Part shown: one piece after another, positions 38,201 through 44,077 of the stretch
How the letters are laid out: each line of letters starts with the position of its first letter
Position numbering within the stretch: the stretch's first letter is position 1
NCBI GenBank assembly: GCA_044352985.1
Contig: JBILCU010000007.1
Location: 134,524 to 198,523 of the forward strand
Reading direction: 5' to 3'
Source: JADJDM01 sp044352985
Lineage (GTDB): Bacteria; Bacteroidota; Bacteroidia; B-17B0; Aurantibacillaceae
DNA: 64,000 bases
Notes under the pieces: model-generated
What the model was told of the DNA's origin: nothing
Databases searched by the model: none
Seen by the model: only the letters and a program-made list of their open reading frames with translations
Translations under genes and position numbers: made by a program

Positions 38201-38230
38201 AAAACAGGACATGTTACATTAATTAAATAA
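29297..38230 (+). CDS. Giant 2977-residue T9SS type B surface protein with P-domain, Big_2, PKD-like and SprB repeats
   Basis: This is the largest gene in the window. Signal peptide (IGIKSFSQ), then an N-terminal domain shared with the 1141-residue protein (GPSYGC, DVDFIAWGPF, EDCSFSAAATET, YYLIMITNYSG). A proprotein-convertase P-domain lies near residues 415-565 (LNINHSFDGDLDISLRCPNG, NGTWTLLIADDGIGDVGTL), but no protease domain is present. PKD-like repeats follow, then three Big_2 domains (32.17-32.83 kb), then more PKD-like repeats (TTTGCGTA). Four SprB repeats (33.9-34.8 kb) precede five further PKD-like repeats, one more Big_2, Ig-like domains, two PKD domains (WNFGDGS, WSFGDQQ) and a type B sorting domain (IPNSFSPNGDGLNEEF, ending GHVTLIK). 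Probably an adhesin or matrix protein. Confidence 0.92.
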   Translation: MKKYSVLIVLLFLIGIKSFSQGNSCAQATPFCDAPGGAGVTFSNSTNTSAPTGPSYGCLIGTPNPTYFFIKTTAAGNMTYNISQVRPNGTTIDVDFIAWGPFSNYYTMCSNLTGACAGSHNCSGNIEDCSFSAAATETMTIASPGAGSYYLIMITNYSGLSGSITFAQTGGPASDCSITCPNVLSGDGIVLPGENPLPATVSCGAAPFTIKASNNTGFGSPISPGVMISFNNNANTNNNVTWYENGTNVACFGPSAPCQPLTTNTNMDLQFYFASPTAVNTFSLCETNSTQPNMTYTVEDLASGNLITSGTWTDDGICQTIAIPAGAITGVATFTSSCGSCLTSTDYGYASFNPSVAGPGIHTITYTYNPGGNCAPFTFTKTITVTTPSFSVAATPTAVCSGSSTTLTATNSQSTLTFTNTTDFNVPDNNTTGISSNINVSGLTGNVGTNLVSVSLNINHSFDGDLDISLRCPNGTIILLSTDNGGAGDNYTNTVFTAIATNVIGSAGNNAAPFTGNYAPEQAFSGLSGCSMNGTWTLLIADDGIGDVGTLLDWSITFNNTLSYSWAPATGLSATTGSVVTANPTATTTYTITGSDGSGCSATRTITVNVLPSPTMTSANAVTICSGDAVNLSLTSDLTSTYSWVAANNANVTGESTTAQTGSPINNTLTVTSNAVETVTYSVTPTSTANSCPGPVQTVTVTVNPRPTISTMSNINTACINTAVTVPSFTVLPTGTTVNWSNNNSAIGGLGASGTGNIGSFTPTSPGVATISANATVGTCTMTPVTFSITVNALPNVTATSTTACSGQSASITASGANTYSWNTGPTTATLTINPATTTTTYTVTGTNTVTTCTNTATGTITITPGPVMTSPNTGVTCSGANANFPLTSNIAGSTYSWIATSNTNVTGESTTAQAGAIIGDILTNTSAADQDVIYTVTPTNGSCAGTPQTVTITVSVNPAITGTPSACLGATSQLTGFGNPAITNPWTSSNIAIATVSSSGLVTSVSVGSTTITYTDDNGCFQTITFVVLPSPTITGTLSACVGATSQLTGSGSAAATNPWVSASTSVATISSSGLVSAVASGNTTITYTNSSGCQATATFTVNPLPTITGTLSACVGVTSALNGSGTPAASNPWQSSNTAVATITSAGIVSSVSSGNSTITFTTNNGCSSTATFTVNPTPSITNSIVTTTGCGTATANLTPTSTVAGTTFNWTASSSGGTLSGFSANGTGNINETITNSGTTSGTVTYVITPVANGCSGTPVNYSVVVNPGPTITNVITTTTGCGTAVASLIPTSNVAGATFTWTSTSTGGTLTGNSANGNGSINESITNSGNSTGTVIYSITPSANSCNGPAVTYSVVVNPLPQVTNTINNTTGCVTAVASLSPTSNVTGATFNWTATNTSGTATGFSNGTGTVNQTLTNSGSGTATVVYAITASAAGCSGTPVNYTVTIYQNPTITVSGTSSYCSGGNSVLTASGANTYTWSPSATLSASNGNSVTASPTLTTIYTVNGTDANTCVGTGTFTLTVYANPTAINFSVTPSACNAPTGSVTINNSTGGSPAYQYNFNNLGFSSTTSYTGLAAGSYSIIVRDQNNCTFSTFANIVTATGPTAVLTTLEKDSCGRNTGVIQINTVTGGTPGYQFSVDNSALSSTSIYQNLAAGPHSIVVTDNAGCSYATSVTIQSLTGPTGFSTQVTNETCSNANGVITVNNVNGGTAAYTYSSNGSAFGATASFTNLQAGTYTVVVKDANTCTFTNQVVVTNSPAPTAVASTIQNSVCNQSNGSITLGAVTGGTSPFTFNINNGAFGTSNVFSNLSANTYTIVVKDANNCTFTTQVVVSNTNLTVQLTNSITTTTGCETAIANLSPTANQPNATFSWTATNTGGTITGFTATGTGNINEVLINNSNSQGTVTYIITPSASGCTGTPSSYSVVINPKPTITSLITPTSGCGTVNALLNPTSSVTGTSFSWTAQNSGSSLSGYSSTGNGSINETLTNTGNSLGTLIYSITPSFNSCVGVPVDYTVNVNPIPAITNAPNATTGCGSVNALYNPISNISGSSFSWTVVNTGGVLNGYTTPGTGVINQSVTNNGSSAGTLVYAITPTANGCNGNAVNYAVTVNPVPSIINTIDTTRGCGTVTANLNPVANVSGATFSWSAINYGGLVTGYTPINGSGSINETLNNTSSSTGIVVYTIIPSVGTCVGASVNYPVVVNPVPQITNTITTTNGCRTANALLNLTSNVIGTTYSWTAVNIGAALTGFTTTGNGSINQTITNNGSSSGTIVYNITPSAGTCTGQPVTYSVVVNPQPTIVGTSSVCTGGTSTLSGSGTASNFNPWTSSNTSVATVNAGVVSAVSSGTTTITYQDINTCSATATFTVIATPTVTVPSSFTICEGSSQPAINLITTPPGASIQWNNDNLGTGVAQSGTTGLINGFTAINTTSTNVVSVITVNASSNVCTSQPATFSITVVPTPTLTVSSNSPVCVNGIINLNSNGGTVYSWLGPNNFTSTNQNPTITNVSLAMSGTYSISVGVSGGGNLVCQSTSTLSVVVNPLPVVNITNNSPVCEGQTITLSADAVGAQTYSWSGPAPNSFSSSNQNPSIPSSTLNMAGNYTVTVTNFNNCTNANVTNVVINPIPALPLTTNEIYCEDETPLPLTAVPNFGGTLNWYGTNQIGGNATINAPTPSTNVIGSYTYYVSQTVLGCESPRAPLVVVINPLPTAILSFIQPQCAPLCTDISFISSSTINDVQWNFGDGSLLSLNDTVNHCYELPGAYSVSIRITDNNNCSNNLIFPNWVIVYENPIALFDYLPTNITLLNPNVSFTSQSLGDSIITYSWSFGDQQNVGVQGQIVEHTYEAAGIYDVQLAVQTVYGCVDTVKRSIEVFEDFNVYIPNSFSPNGDGLNEEFYPQGTGISDLKYSFEIYDRWGELIFATTDSTKHWNGIKSGGSNVVQQDVYVYKITCQSTKGDKYSKTGHVTLIK

Positions 38231-38238
38231 TTAAAATT

Positions 38239-38256
38239 TAATCAAAATTTTGATTA
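38239..38256. promoter_or_regulatory. 18-bp perfect palindrome upstream of the regulator operon
   Basis: TAATCAAAATTTTGATTA is a perfect 18-bp palindrome starting 9 nt after the stop of the giant gene. It contains the TTTTG (38248-38252) proposed as the -33 element of the next promoter. It has no spacer loop, so a protein-binding operator fits better than a transcription terminator. Confidence 0.55.
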
Positions 38257-38301
38257 TTAAAAAATCATAACTATCTTTGAAAAAAAATAGTTATGATTTT
38301 T
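38248..38301 (+). promoter_or_regulatory. Promoter with a 14-bp inverted repeat around its -7 element
   Basis: The -33 element TTTG ends at 38252. After 19 nt comes the consensus -7 element TATCTTTG (38272-38279). Perfect 14-bp inverted arms, AAAAATCATAACTA (38260-38273) and TAGTTATGATTTTT (38288-38301), flank and touch the -7 element, and the right arm contains the ATG (38293). The start site would be near 38284-38286. A regulator bound to the arms would block RNA polymerase; the Cro/LexA-like protein two genes on is the obvious candidate for autoregulation. Confidence 0.6.
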
Positions 38302-38730
38302 ACTCCTTATCAATTTAAACCTTTTCGAGTAATGTCTTTAAAGGTAAAACGTTTCCCTGAAGAATTTCATTCTACTTATTCTAGTGTATCAAATAAAATG
38401 CATGATACAACAAATAGAAAACTTTTTGGCATGTTGTATTTTGATAAAGAGCCATTGAATTATTCTATCTGCATAGAACAACACAAAAAAGATAATCCAT
38501 TAGTACATGGTTTTGATAGTATAATTGTACCAGGAGGTAGTTATATTAAAACTTCATTAATCAATTGGGAATCTAAACTTGAGAGTCTTCAGCAAGTGTT
38601 TATAGAATTAAAAAATAAATATTTATTGGACGATAAACGTCCTCAAATTGAAGAGTTTAAAAGTAAAAGGGAACTTATTATTTATTTTCCTATTAAAAAA
38701 AGAGAAGAACAATTGACAATTGAATTCTAA
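38293..38730 (+). CDS. GyrI-like small-molecule-binding domain protein
   Basis: 145 residues, no signal peptide. The layout resembles the GyrI-like (AraC effector-binding) fold: N-terminal strand, YSICIEQHKKDNPLVHGFDS, then a PGGSYIK strand (compare the iP-G-Y motif of the family), the helix NWESKLESLQQVFIELKNKY, a short Lys/Pro loop, and the final strand ELIIYFPIKK. Assignment rests on this pattern only. It is followed after 13 nt by the Cro/LexA-like regulator, suggesting a two-gene sensing unit. The ATG lies inside an inverted repeat, so the leader is only about 8 nt. Confidence 0.6.
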   Translation: MIFTPYQFKPFRVMSLKVKRFPEEFHSTYSSVSNKMHDTTNRKLFGMLYFDKEPLNYSICIEQHKKDNPLVHGFDSIIVPGGSYIKTSLINWESKLESLQQVFIELKNKYLLDDKRPQIEEFKSKRELIIYFPIKKREEQLTIEF

Positions 38731-38743
38731 AACGCTTTGATTT

Positions 38744-39541
38744 ATGCATCTTCCAACAAATTTAAAATTTTTAAGAAAAAAAACAGGGTTAACTCAAGAT
38801 GAAGCCGCTGAGGCAATTGGTATTTCGAGAACAAAATTAAATGCCTATGAAAATGCCCATTCAGAACCAACTATAGAAGGTTTATTGTCGCTTTCTCAAT
38901 TTTACAGAATAAATATTGATACGCTTTTAAAAACTGATTTTAATCAATTGTCTGAATTTCAAATAACTGAATTACAAAGTGGGAATGATTCATTTATTAC
39001 AGGAAGTACTTTACGGGTTTTAGCAACCACAGTTGATCAAGAGAATAATGAAAATATAGAATTAATTCCTTTAAAAGCGAAGGCTGGCTACAAAGCAGGG
39101 TATAATGATCCTGATTTTTTATCTCAATTACCTACGTTTCAATTGCCGTTTTTATCTCAGAATAAAAAATATAGAACCTTTCAAATAGATGGAGATTCTA
39201 TGTTGCCAATTAAAGACAAATCATATGTTGTCGCTGAATTTTTACAAAATTGGAATGATATTAAAGATGGTGATTCATATGTGGTCTTGACATTAGAGGA
39301 TGGTATAGTTTTTAAGGTCTTGTATAATCATTTAAAACAAGATAAAAATATTGTTTTTCACTCTTTAAATCCTGAATTTCAAGATTATAAATTATCAGTA
39401 GATGACATAAAAGAAGTCTGGAAATTTGTTTGTTATATTAGTCAACAAATGCCAGATACTGAAAATGAGAAAAAAATAATTCTGGAAGCAATTTCAAACT
39501 TGGAGGAAAAAATCAATTTTTTTAAAAATAAAGTACAATAA
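38744..39541 (+). CDS. XRE-family transcriptional regulator with S24 (LexA-like) peptidase domain
   Basis: 265 residues. The N-terminal helix-turn-helix (residues ~5-60) reads LKFLRKKTGLTQDEAAEAIG, then SRTKLNAYENAHSEPTIEGL. The C-terminal S24 peptidase domain has the catalytic Ser152 in IDGDSMLPI and the general-base Lys191 in GIVFKVLYN, 39 residues apart, as in LexA and phage CI proteins. Such proteins may self-cleave or use the fold for ligand or partner control. A C-terminal coiled segment follows. It lies 13 nt downstream of the GyrI-like gene. Nothing phage-like surrounds it, so a chromosomal stress or surface-gene regulator is more likely than a prophage repressor. Confidence 0.9.
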   Translation: MHLPTNLKFLRKKTGLTQDEAAEAIGISRTKLNAYENAHSEPTIEGLLSLSQFYRINIDTLLKTDFNQLSEFQITELQSGNDSFITGSTLRVLATTVDQENNENIELIPLKAKAGYKAGYNDPDFLSQLPTFQLPFLSQNKKYRTFQIDGDSMLPIKDKSYVVAEFLQNWNDIKDGDSYVVLTLEDGIVFKVLYNHLKQDKNIVFHSLNPEFQDYKLSVDDIKEVWKFVCYISQQMPDTENEKKIILEAISNLEEKINFFKNKVQ

Positions 39542-39595
39542 TTAAGTTTAAAATTAATTTTTTTGAAATAAAACATTAATTTTGCAATCCTAAAC

Positions 39596-39670
39596 GGTAG
39601 GTATAGCTCAGTTGGTTAGAGCATCAGATTGTGGTTCTGAGGGTCGTCGGTTCGAACCCGATTACTTACC
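39596..39670 (+). tRNA. tRNA-His (anticodon GTG)
   Basis: The acceptor GTAGGTA (39597-39603) pairs with TACTTAC (39663-39669). The extra 5' G at 39596 faces discriminator C at 39670, the hallmark of tRNA-His. The anticodon stem TCAGA/TCTGA holds loop TTGTGGT, with anticodon GTG. The T arm is GTCGG-TTCGAAC-CCGAT, with one terminal G-T pair. CCA is not encoded. Confidence 0.95.
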
Positions 39671-39673
39671 CAA

Positions 39674-39702
39674 AAAAAAGCCCTTTTAAAAAGGGCTTTT
39701 TT
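39674..39702. terminator. Bidirectional terminator between tRNA-His and nadC
   Basis: A 13-bp stem, AAAAAAGCCCTTT / AAAGGGCTTTTTT, with a 3-nt loop starts four bases after the tRNA. A T run on either strand allows it to end both the tRNA transcript and the convergent nadC transcript, whose stop codon (39701-39703) overlaps it. Confidence 0.85.
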
Positions 39703-40570
39703 ATTTTGCTTTCAAGCTCAAATCCAAACTTTTTACATGATGAGTTAATGCCCCAACAGAAATATAATCTACTCCTGCTTTTGCGTAATTTGCAATTGTT
39801 TTACTTGTAATACCTCCTGATGATTCAACCTCAACTTTGCCATTAATTAATTTAACAGCTTTTTTAGTATCTGAAATTGAAAAGTTGTCTAATAAAATTC
39901 GATCTAATTTGCCGTTTGATAAAGCTATTTTTATATCGTTTATATTTCTAACTTCTAATTCAACTTTTAATTTTATTTTTTTATTTTTTTGATAATTGTA
40001 AACATCATTTAAAACTTGATCAATTCCTCCCGCAAAATCTACATGATTGTCTTTAATTAAAATCATATCAAACAAGCCATATCTGTGATTTGCACCACCA
40101 CCAATTACAACTGCCCATTTTTCAAAAAATCTAAATCCAGGTGTGGTTTTTCTAGTATCAATAACTTTTGCTTTTGTTCCTTTGCAAAATTCCATTAATT
40201 TGTCGGTATGCGTTGCAATACCACTCATGCGTTGCATGATGTTTAATACAAGTCGTTCTGTAGTTAATAAATCTCTTGAGTTACCTTCTACTTCAAATGC
40301 AATTTGACCTTTTTTTACTTTATCACCATCTTTTAAATAAGTTTTTAGTTTAAAAGTAGCCGGATAAATTTTGTAAATTTCTTTTGCAGCTTCAATTCCT
40401 GCAATTATTCCATCATCTTTTACATACAAGCACATTTTACCTTTAGTTTTTTCAGGTATAGTTGCTAAAGTTGTATGGTCACCATTACCAATATCTTCAT
40501 TGAATGCAATCTTAATGAATTCGGTAATGTTGAAAATATTCTTATGTTTATTAATGAAATTGTTCTTCAT
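39701..40570 (-). CDS. nadC: Nicotinate-nucleotide pyrophosphorylase (quinolinate phosphoribosyltransferase)
   Basis: NadC converts quinolinate and PRPP to nicotinate mononucleotide in de novo NAD synthesis. The ATG at 40570 gives 289 residues; an in-frame TTG at 40582 is an unlikely start. Motifs: NEDIGNGDHTT, TERLVLNIMQRMSGIAT, KVIDTRKTTPGFR (substrate-binding arginines and lysine), GGGANHRYGLFDMILIKDNH, and the final ESSGGI..TIANYAKAGVDYISVGALTH. Its start overlaps the DUF4783 gene by 20 nt. nadA and nadB are not in the window. Confidence 0.97.
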   Translation of the reverse strand: MKNNFINKHKNIFNITEFIKIAFNEDIGNGDHTTLATIPEKTKGKMCLYVKDDGIIAGIEAAKEIYKIYPATFKLKTYLKDGDKVKKGQIAFEVEGNSRDLLTTERLVLNIMQRMSGIATHTDKLMEFCKGTKAKVIDTRKTTPGFRFFEKWAVVIGGGANHRYGLFDMILIKDNHVDFAGGIDQVLNDVYNYQKNKKIKLKVELEVRNINDIKIALSNGKLDRILLDNFSISDTKKAVKLINGKVEVESSGGITSKTIANYAKAGVDYISVGALTHHVKSLDLSLKAK

Positions 40571-40958
40571 GAGGTTTTTCAATTCTAAATTGTGTGATGT
40601 AAAATTGGTCGTTAAATTTTTTCAATAAATAGGATATCCTGAATTTTGTTTTACCTGATAAATATCTTCCTGAAACAACTTGTTTGGTGTTTTTTGTAGT
40701 ATTATTTTTTATTTCAATAAAACGACTTGGTGGAAATTGTCGGAAAAATTCTTCAATAATTTTTTCTGCTTGATGCTTAGAATATAAGTTCTCTTTGTCT
40801 ACAACTTTTAATTCAATTTTTTCATGAAAATGAATGGATAATTCTTTTGAATTTCCATTTTCTATGCTTTTATTAATTTGTTCATTGATTTCTTGTTTTG
40901 ATGGAACAATCAATAATAAAAAGCAGATAAACAAAGTTTTATGTAAAAAAATACTCAT
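40551..40958 (-). CDS. DUF4783-like exported protein
   Basis: 135 residues with an N-terminal hydrophobic signal (LHKTLFICFLLLIV). The mature part has a cystatin/NTF2-like alpha-beta pattern: EINEQINKSIENGNSKELSIHF, HQAEKIIEEFFRQFPPSRF, then strands KQVVSGRYLSGKTKFRISYLL and FYITQFRIEK. This matches DUF4783, which is common immediately upstream of nadC in Bacteroidota. Function is unknown. It overlaps nadC by 20 nt on the same strand, so the pair is co-transcribed. Confidence 0.8.
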   Translation of the reverse strand: MSIFLHKTLFICFLLLIVPSKQEINEQINKSIENGNSKELSIHFHEKIELKVVDKENLYSKHQAEKIIEEFFRQFPPSRFIEIKNNTTKNTKQVVSGRYLSGKTKFRISYLLKKFNDQFYITQFRIEKPHEEQFH

Positions 40959-41034
40959 TAAAGTTTATAAGCAATAATAATGCAAAAAATTGTTTATTAT
41001 TTTATATTTCTTTTTATTAAACAATTTAATTTAA

Positions 41035-41070
41035 AAAAAAAGCTGCTTTTACAAAAAAGCAGCTTTTTTT
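41035..41070. terminator. Intrinsic terminator downstream of rplT
   Basis: A perfect 16-bp stem, AAAAAAAGCTGCTTTT / AAAAGCAGCTTTTTTT, with a 4-nt loop, ACAA. It lies 16 nt beyond the rplT stop on the minus strand and has T runs in both directions, so it also insulates the nadC unit. Confidence 0.85.
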
Positions 41071-41086
41071 AATCAATTCATGAATT

Positions 41087-41431
41087 TTATTTTACTGCAT
41101 CTACAACAGCTTTAAAAGCTGCAGGATGATTCATTGCTAAATCCGCAAGTACTTTACGATTTAAATCAATGTTTTTTGAATTTAATTTTCCAATAAATTC
41201 AGAATAACTCATTCCGTGCTCACGAACACCTGCGTTAATACGCTGAATCCATAATGCACGAAAGTTACGTTTTTTCGCTTTTCTGTCGCGATAAGCATAA
41301 GTTAAACCTTTTTCCCAAACGTTTTTAGCTATAGTCCAAACGTTTTTGCGAGCACCCCAATAACCTTTGGTATGTTTGAGGATTTTTTTTCTGCGGGCTC
41401 TGCTGGCCACATGATTTACTGATCTAGGCAT
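41087..41431 (-). CDS. rplT: 50S ribosomal protein L20
   Basis: 114 residues beginning MPRSVNHVASRARRKKILK, then GYWGARKNVWTIAKNVWEKG, YAYRDRKAKKRNFRALWIQR and RINAGVREHGMSYSEFI, which are diagnostic for L20. It binds 23S rRNA early in 50S assembly and in some bacteria represses its own operon. It follows rpmI by about 100 nt; that gap may carry the L20 control site, but no clear mimic was identified. Confidence 0.98.
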   Translation of the reverse strand: MPRSVNHVASRARRKKILKHTKGYWGARKNVWTIAKNVWEKGLTYAYRDRKAKKRNFRALWIQRINAGVREHGMSYSEFIGKLNSKNIDLNRKVLADLAMNHPAAFKAVVDAVK

Positions 41432-41534
41432 TTCTTGTTTTTTTACTGATTATCAGTGACTCTTTTCGGAGTTCTTAAACTGATTTCTCAAGGTTGAACA
41501 TTTTGTTTTTTCTTTTCCTGGTTTCGATTCAAAA

Positions 41535-41735
41535 TTACTTACCAATTGCTAATAAGAATTTCACATTTCCCATGTCTCTTTCGTGAACATAGCCTGTTTT
41601 CTCAAGCCCACGTTTACGGTCTTTTTTCTTTTTGGTTAAAATGTGATTCTTAAAAGCATGCTTTCTTTTGATCTTACCGGATCCAGTTAATGCAAAACGC
41701 TTTTTTGCACTGGAATTTGTTTTCATTTTTGGCAT
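41535..41735 (-). CDS. rpmI: 50S ribosomal protein L35
   Basis: 66 residues from the ATG at 41735 (MPKMKTNSSAKKRFALTGSG), which is the conserved start. A TTG nine codons upstream would add residues never seen in L35. The rest (KIKRKHAFKNHILTKKKKDRKR) is typical. Unlike the common thrS-infC-rpmI-rplT order, no infC lies upstream: the next gene is a divergent isomerase, so rpmI has its own promoter. Confidence 0.97.
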   Translation of the reverse strand: MPKMKTNSSAKKRFALTGSGKIKRKHAFKNHILTKKKKDRKRGLEKTGYVHERDMGNVKFLLAIGK

Positions 41736-41762
41736 GTTTTCTCTTTTAAAAATTTTGGGCAA

Positions 41763-41792
41763 CGAAGATAGTGCTTTTTTGTTAAATCACAA
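41763..41792 (-). promoter_or_regulatory. Predicted rpmI-rplT promoter
   Basis: On the minus strand TTG (complement of 41790-41792), a 19-nt spacer and TATCTTCG (complement of 41763-41770) give a promoter with one mismatch in the -7 element. The start site would be near 41757, leaving about a 20-nt leader before the rpmI ATG. Confidence 0.5.
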
Positions 41793-42037
41793 TATTTGTG
41801 TTAATCTTTTAATTGCCTGTGCATCAGTGATTATTGATGTATTTTGGTTTAACTACTATAATGTTTTAAATACTTAAACATTTATTTTAAAACATATTTT
41901 AATTATATTTATAAGTATGGTTTTAAAATTAATTTTTAAAAGTTAATTATTAATAAAATATTTTTTATTTAAATTAAATAATTAAAAATCAGTTTTTTAA
42001 AGCTTTTTATAAAAAAATCTTCGAATAGTTTTTTTTT

Positions 42038-42045
42038 TACATTTG
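42038..42045 (+). promoter_or_regulatory. Predicted -7 element of the parvulin/SurA operon
   Basis: TACATTTG, followed by C, is an exact consensus -7 element about 20 nt upstream of the ATG at 42066. There is no TTG at the usual spacing upstream, so the promoter is only half supported. Confidence 0.45.
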
Positions 42046-42065
42046 CTTTCCAAAATTTTAAAATT

Positions 42066-44045
42066 ATGATTATTAAAAGTATCGTTTACGTTGCATTAGC
42101 TACAACTTTAATAAGCAGTTTAAGTGCTCAAAATGATCCGGTTATTTTAAGTGTTGATGGTAAATCCATCAATAAATCAGAGTTTGAAAGTGTGTACAAA
42201 AAAAATAACGGTAAAGAAGTTAACACCGATAAAAAATCCATTAATGATTACATGGAGCTTTTTATCAATTTTAAACTAAAAGTTAAAGAAGCTGAAGCGC
42301 TCGGTTTAGATACCTCTATGGCTTTTAAGCAAGAATTAGCAGGATACAGAAAACAATTGGCAGCCCCTTATTTAACAGATAAAAATGTAAATGAAAATTT
42401 AATTAATGAGGCATATGAGCGTTTAAAAAATGAAATCAGGGCAAGTCATATTTTGGTGAAATGCGCTGAAGATGCTTTACCTAAAGATACCATTATTGCA
42501 TTCAATAAAATAAACGAGTACAGAAAACGTGCAATTAAAGGAGAAGATTTTTCTAAACTTGCTGCTGAAAGTGCAAAAGATGGTGATCCTTCTGCTGCTG
42601 AAAATAAAGGTGATTTAGGTTATTTCACTTCTTTACAAATGGTTTATCCTTTCGAGAATGCAGCATATCAAACAAAAATTAATGAAATCAGTTCTATTGT
42701 TCGCACTCGTTTTGGTTATCATATTTTAAAAGTAATTGATAAACGCCAAAATCAAGGAGAAGTATTGGTGTCACACATCATGGTTCGATTGAAAAAAGAA
42801 ATGAATGCAACTGATTCCGCTAATGCTAAGAAAAAAATTAATGAAATCAATGCTAAATTAAAATTGGGTGAAAAGTTTGAGGATTTAGCAAAACAATTTT
42901 CTGAAGATAAAACTTCATCTGAAAAAGGTGGAGAATTAAGCTGGTTCAGTACGGGTAAAATGCCTGTTCCTGAATTTGAAGCGGTGTCTTTTTTGTTAAA
43001 AAACAAAGGAGATTTATCAGAGCCATTTATTACAAAATTTGGTTGGCATATTGTTAAATTAATTGATAAAAAAGCAATTCCGGCTCCATTTGAATCTATG
43101 AAAGCTGAATTAAAACAACGTGTAAATAAAGATAGTCGATCTCAAGCAGGAAAATCTTCGCTTATCGCTCAGGTTAAAAAAGAAAATAACTATAAAGAAA
43201 ATAAAGTTGTTGCCGGAAAAAAAGTATCATTTCCTGCTTTAGATGAAATTGAAACAAAAGTGGATTCAACTTATTTTCAGGGTAAATGGAAAGCAGAAAA
43301 AGCAAATGGCTTAACAAATGAGCTTTTTACATTAGGAAACAAAAAATATACGCAAGAAGATTTTGCAAAATATCTTGAAACTCGTCAAACTCGAAGATCA
43401 GTAGCAGACAAACATTTTACAATTGATCAACAATACAAAAATTTTGTAGATGAATCTGTAATAGCTTTAGAAGAAAGTATACTGGAGGCAAAGTACCCTG
43501 ATTTTAAAGTTTTGATACAGGAATATAGAGACGGAATTTTATTGTTTGAGTTGACAGATAGAAAAGTTTGGAGTAAAGCTGTAAAAGATACCGCCGGTTT
43601 AAAAGAATATTATGAGAAGAACAAAAATAATTACCTGTGGGATGAAAGAGCTGATGTAACTACTTACTCGTGTGCAGATGAAAAAATTGCCAAATCAGTT
43701 CGTAAGATGTTAAGCAAGAAAAAAACCGAAAAACAAATTCTGGAGGAAATCAATAAAAAATCACAGCTTAATTTATCTACAGAAACCGTAATGTATTTAA
43801 AAGGTGAAAATAAAATGATTGATGATAATTGGAAGGAAGGATTAAGTGCTGATATTAAAAAAGACAATAAAGTAATCATCTTATCTGTAAATAAACTTTT
43901 GCCTAAAACCCCAAAGCTACTTGCCGAATGTAAAGGTATGGTTACTGCAGATTATCAAAATTTTTTAGAAAAAGAATGGTTGTCATCTATCCGTAAAGGA
44001 CATGAAATTAAAGTAAACGAGGAAGTTTTAAATTCAGTAAAGTAA
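42066..44045 (+). CDS. Periplasmic peptidyl-prolyl isomerase with two parvulin domains
   Basis: 659 residues with a signal peptide (ATTLISSLSAQ). After an N-terminal SurA-like helical part (VDGKSINKSEFESVYKK) come two parvulin-type rotamase domains. The first begins near residue 124 (RASHILVKCAEDALPKD, GDLGYFTSLQMVYPFE, TRFGYHILKVID), the second near 236 (VSHIMVRLKKEMN, GGELSWFSTGKMPVPEFE, TKFGWHIVKLID). A long C-terminal helical region follows. It should assist folding of outer-membrane or T9SS-exported proteins. It heads a run with the lipoprotein at 44078 and the SurA-like gene at 44935. Confidence 0.92.
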   Translation: MIIKSIVYVALATTLISSLSAQNDPVILSVDGKSINKSEFESVYKKNNGKEVNTDKKSINDYMELFINFKLKVKEAEALGLDTSMAFKQELAGYRKQLAAPYLTDKNVNENLINEAYERLKNEIRASHILVKCAEDALPKDTIIAFNKINEYRKRAIKGEDFSKLAAESAKDGDPSAAENKGDLGYFTSLQMVYPFENAAYQTKINEISSIVRTRFGYHILKVIDKRQNQGEVLVSHIMVRLKKEMNATDSANAKKKINEINAKLKLGEKFEDLAKQFSEDKTSSEKGGELSWFSTGKMPVPEFEAVSFLLKNKGDLSEPFITKFGWHIVKLIDKKAIPAPFESMKAELKQRVNKDSRSQAGKSSLIAQVKKENNYKENKVVAGKKVSFPALDEIETKVDSTYFQGKWKAEKANGLTNELFTLGNKKYTQEDFAKYLETRQTRRSVADKHFTIDQQYKNFVDESVIALEESILEAKYPDFKVLIQEYRDGILLFELTDRKVWSKAVKDTAGLKEYYEKNKNNYLWDERADVTTYSCADEKIAKSVRKMLSKKKTEKQILEEINKKSQLNLSTETVMYLKGENKMIDDNWKEGLSADIKKDNKVIILSVNKLLPKTPKLLAECKGMVTADYQNFLEKEWLSSIRKGHEIKVNEEVLNSVK

Positions 44046-44077
44046 TTCTTACATTTAGAGGAAAATAGATTGTTAAA

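Larger units (their letters stand above)
41763..42065. other. Divergent intergenic region between rpmI and the parvulin operon
   Basis: This is 303 bases of very AT-rich DNA. Apart from the rpmI promoter at the left end and the -7 element TACATTTG at 42038-42045 near the right end, I see nothing in it: no infC remnant, no RNA gene, no strong hairpin. Confidence 0.6.

Noticed and set aside
29297..38230. P-domain as a sign of a subtilisin-type protease
   Set aside because: No S8 catalytic domain (Asp/His/Ser motifs) was found in the protein, so the P-domain appears to be a stand-alone adhesive or folding module.
38744..39541. S24/Cro-like gene as evidence for a prophage
   Set aside because: No integrase, structural or lysis genes and no attachment-site duplication at the adjacent tRNA-His are visible.
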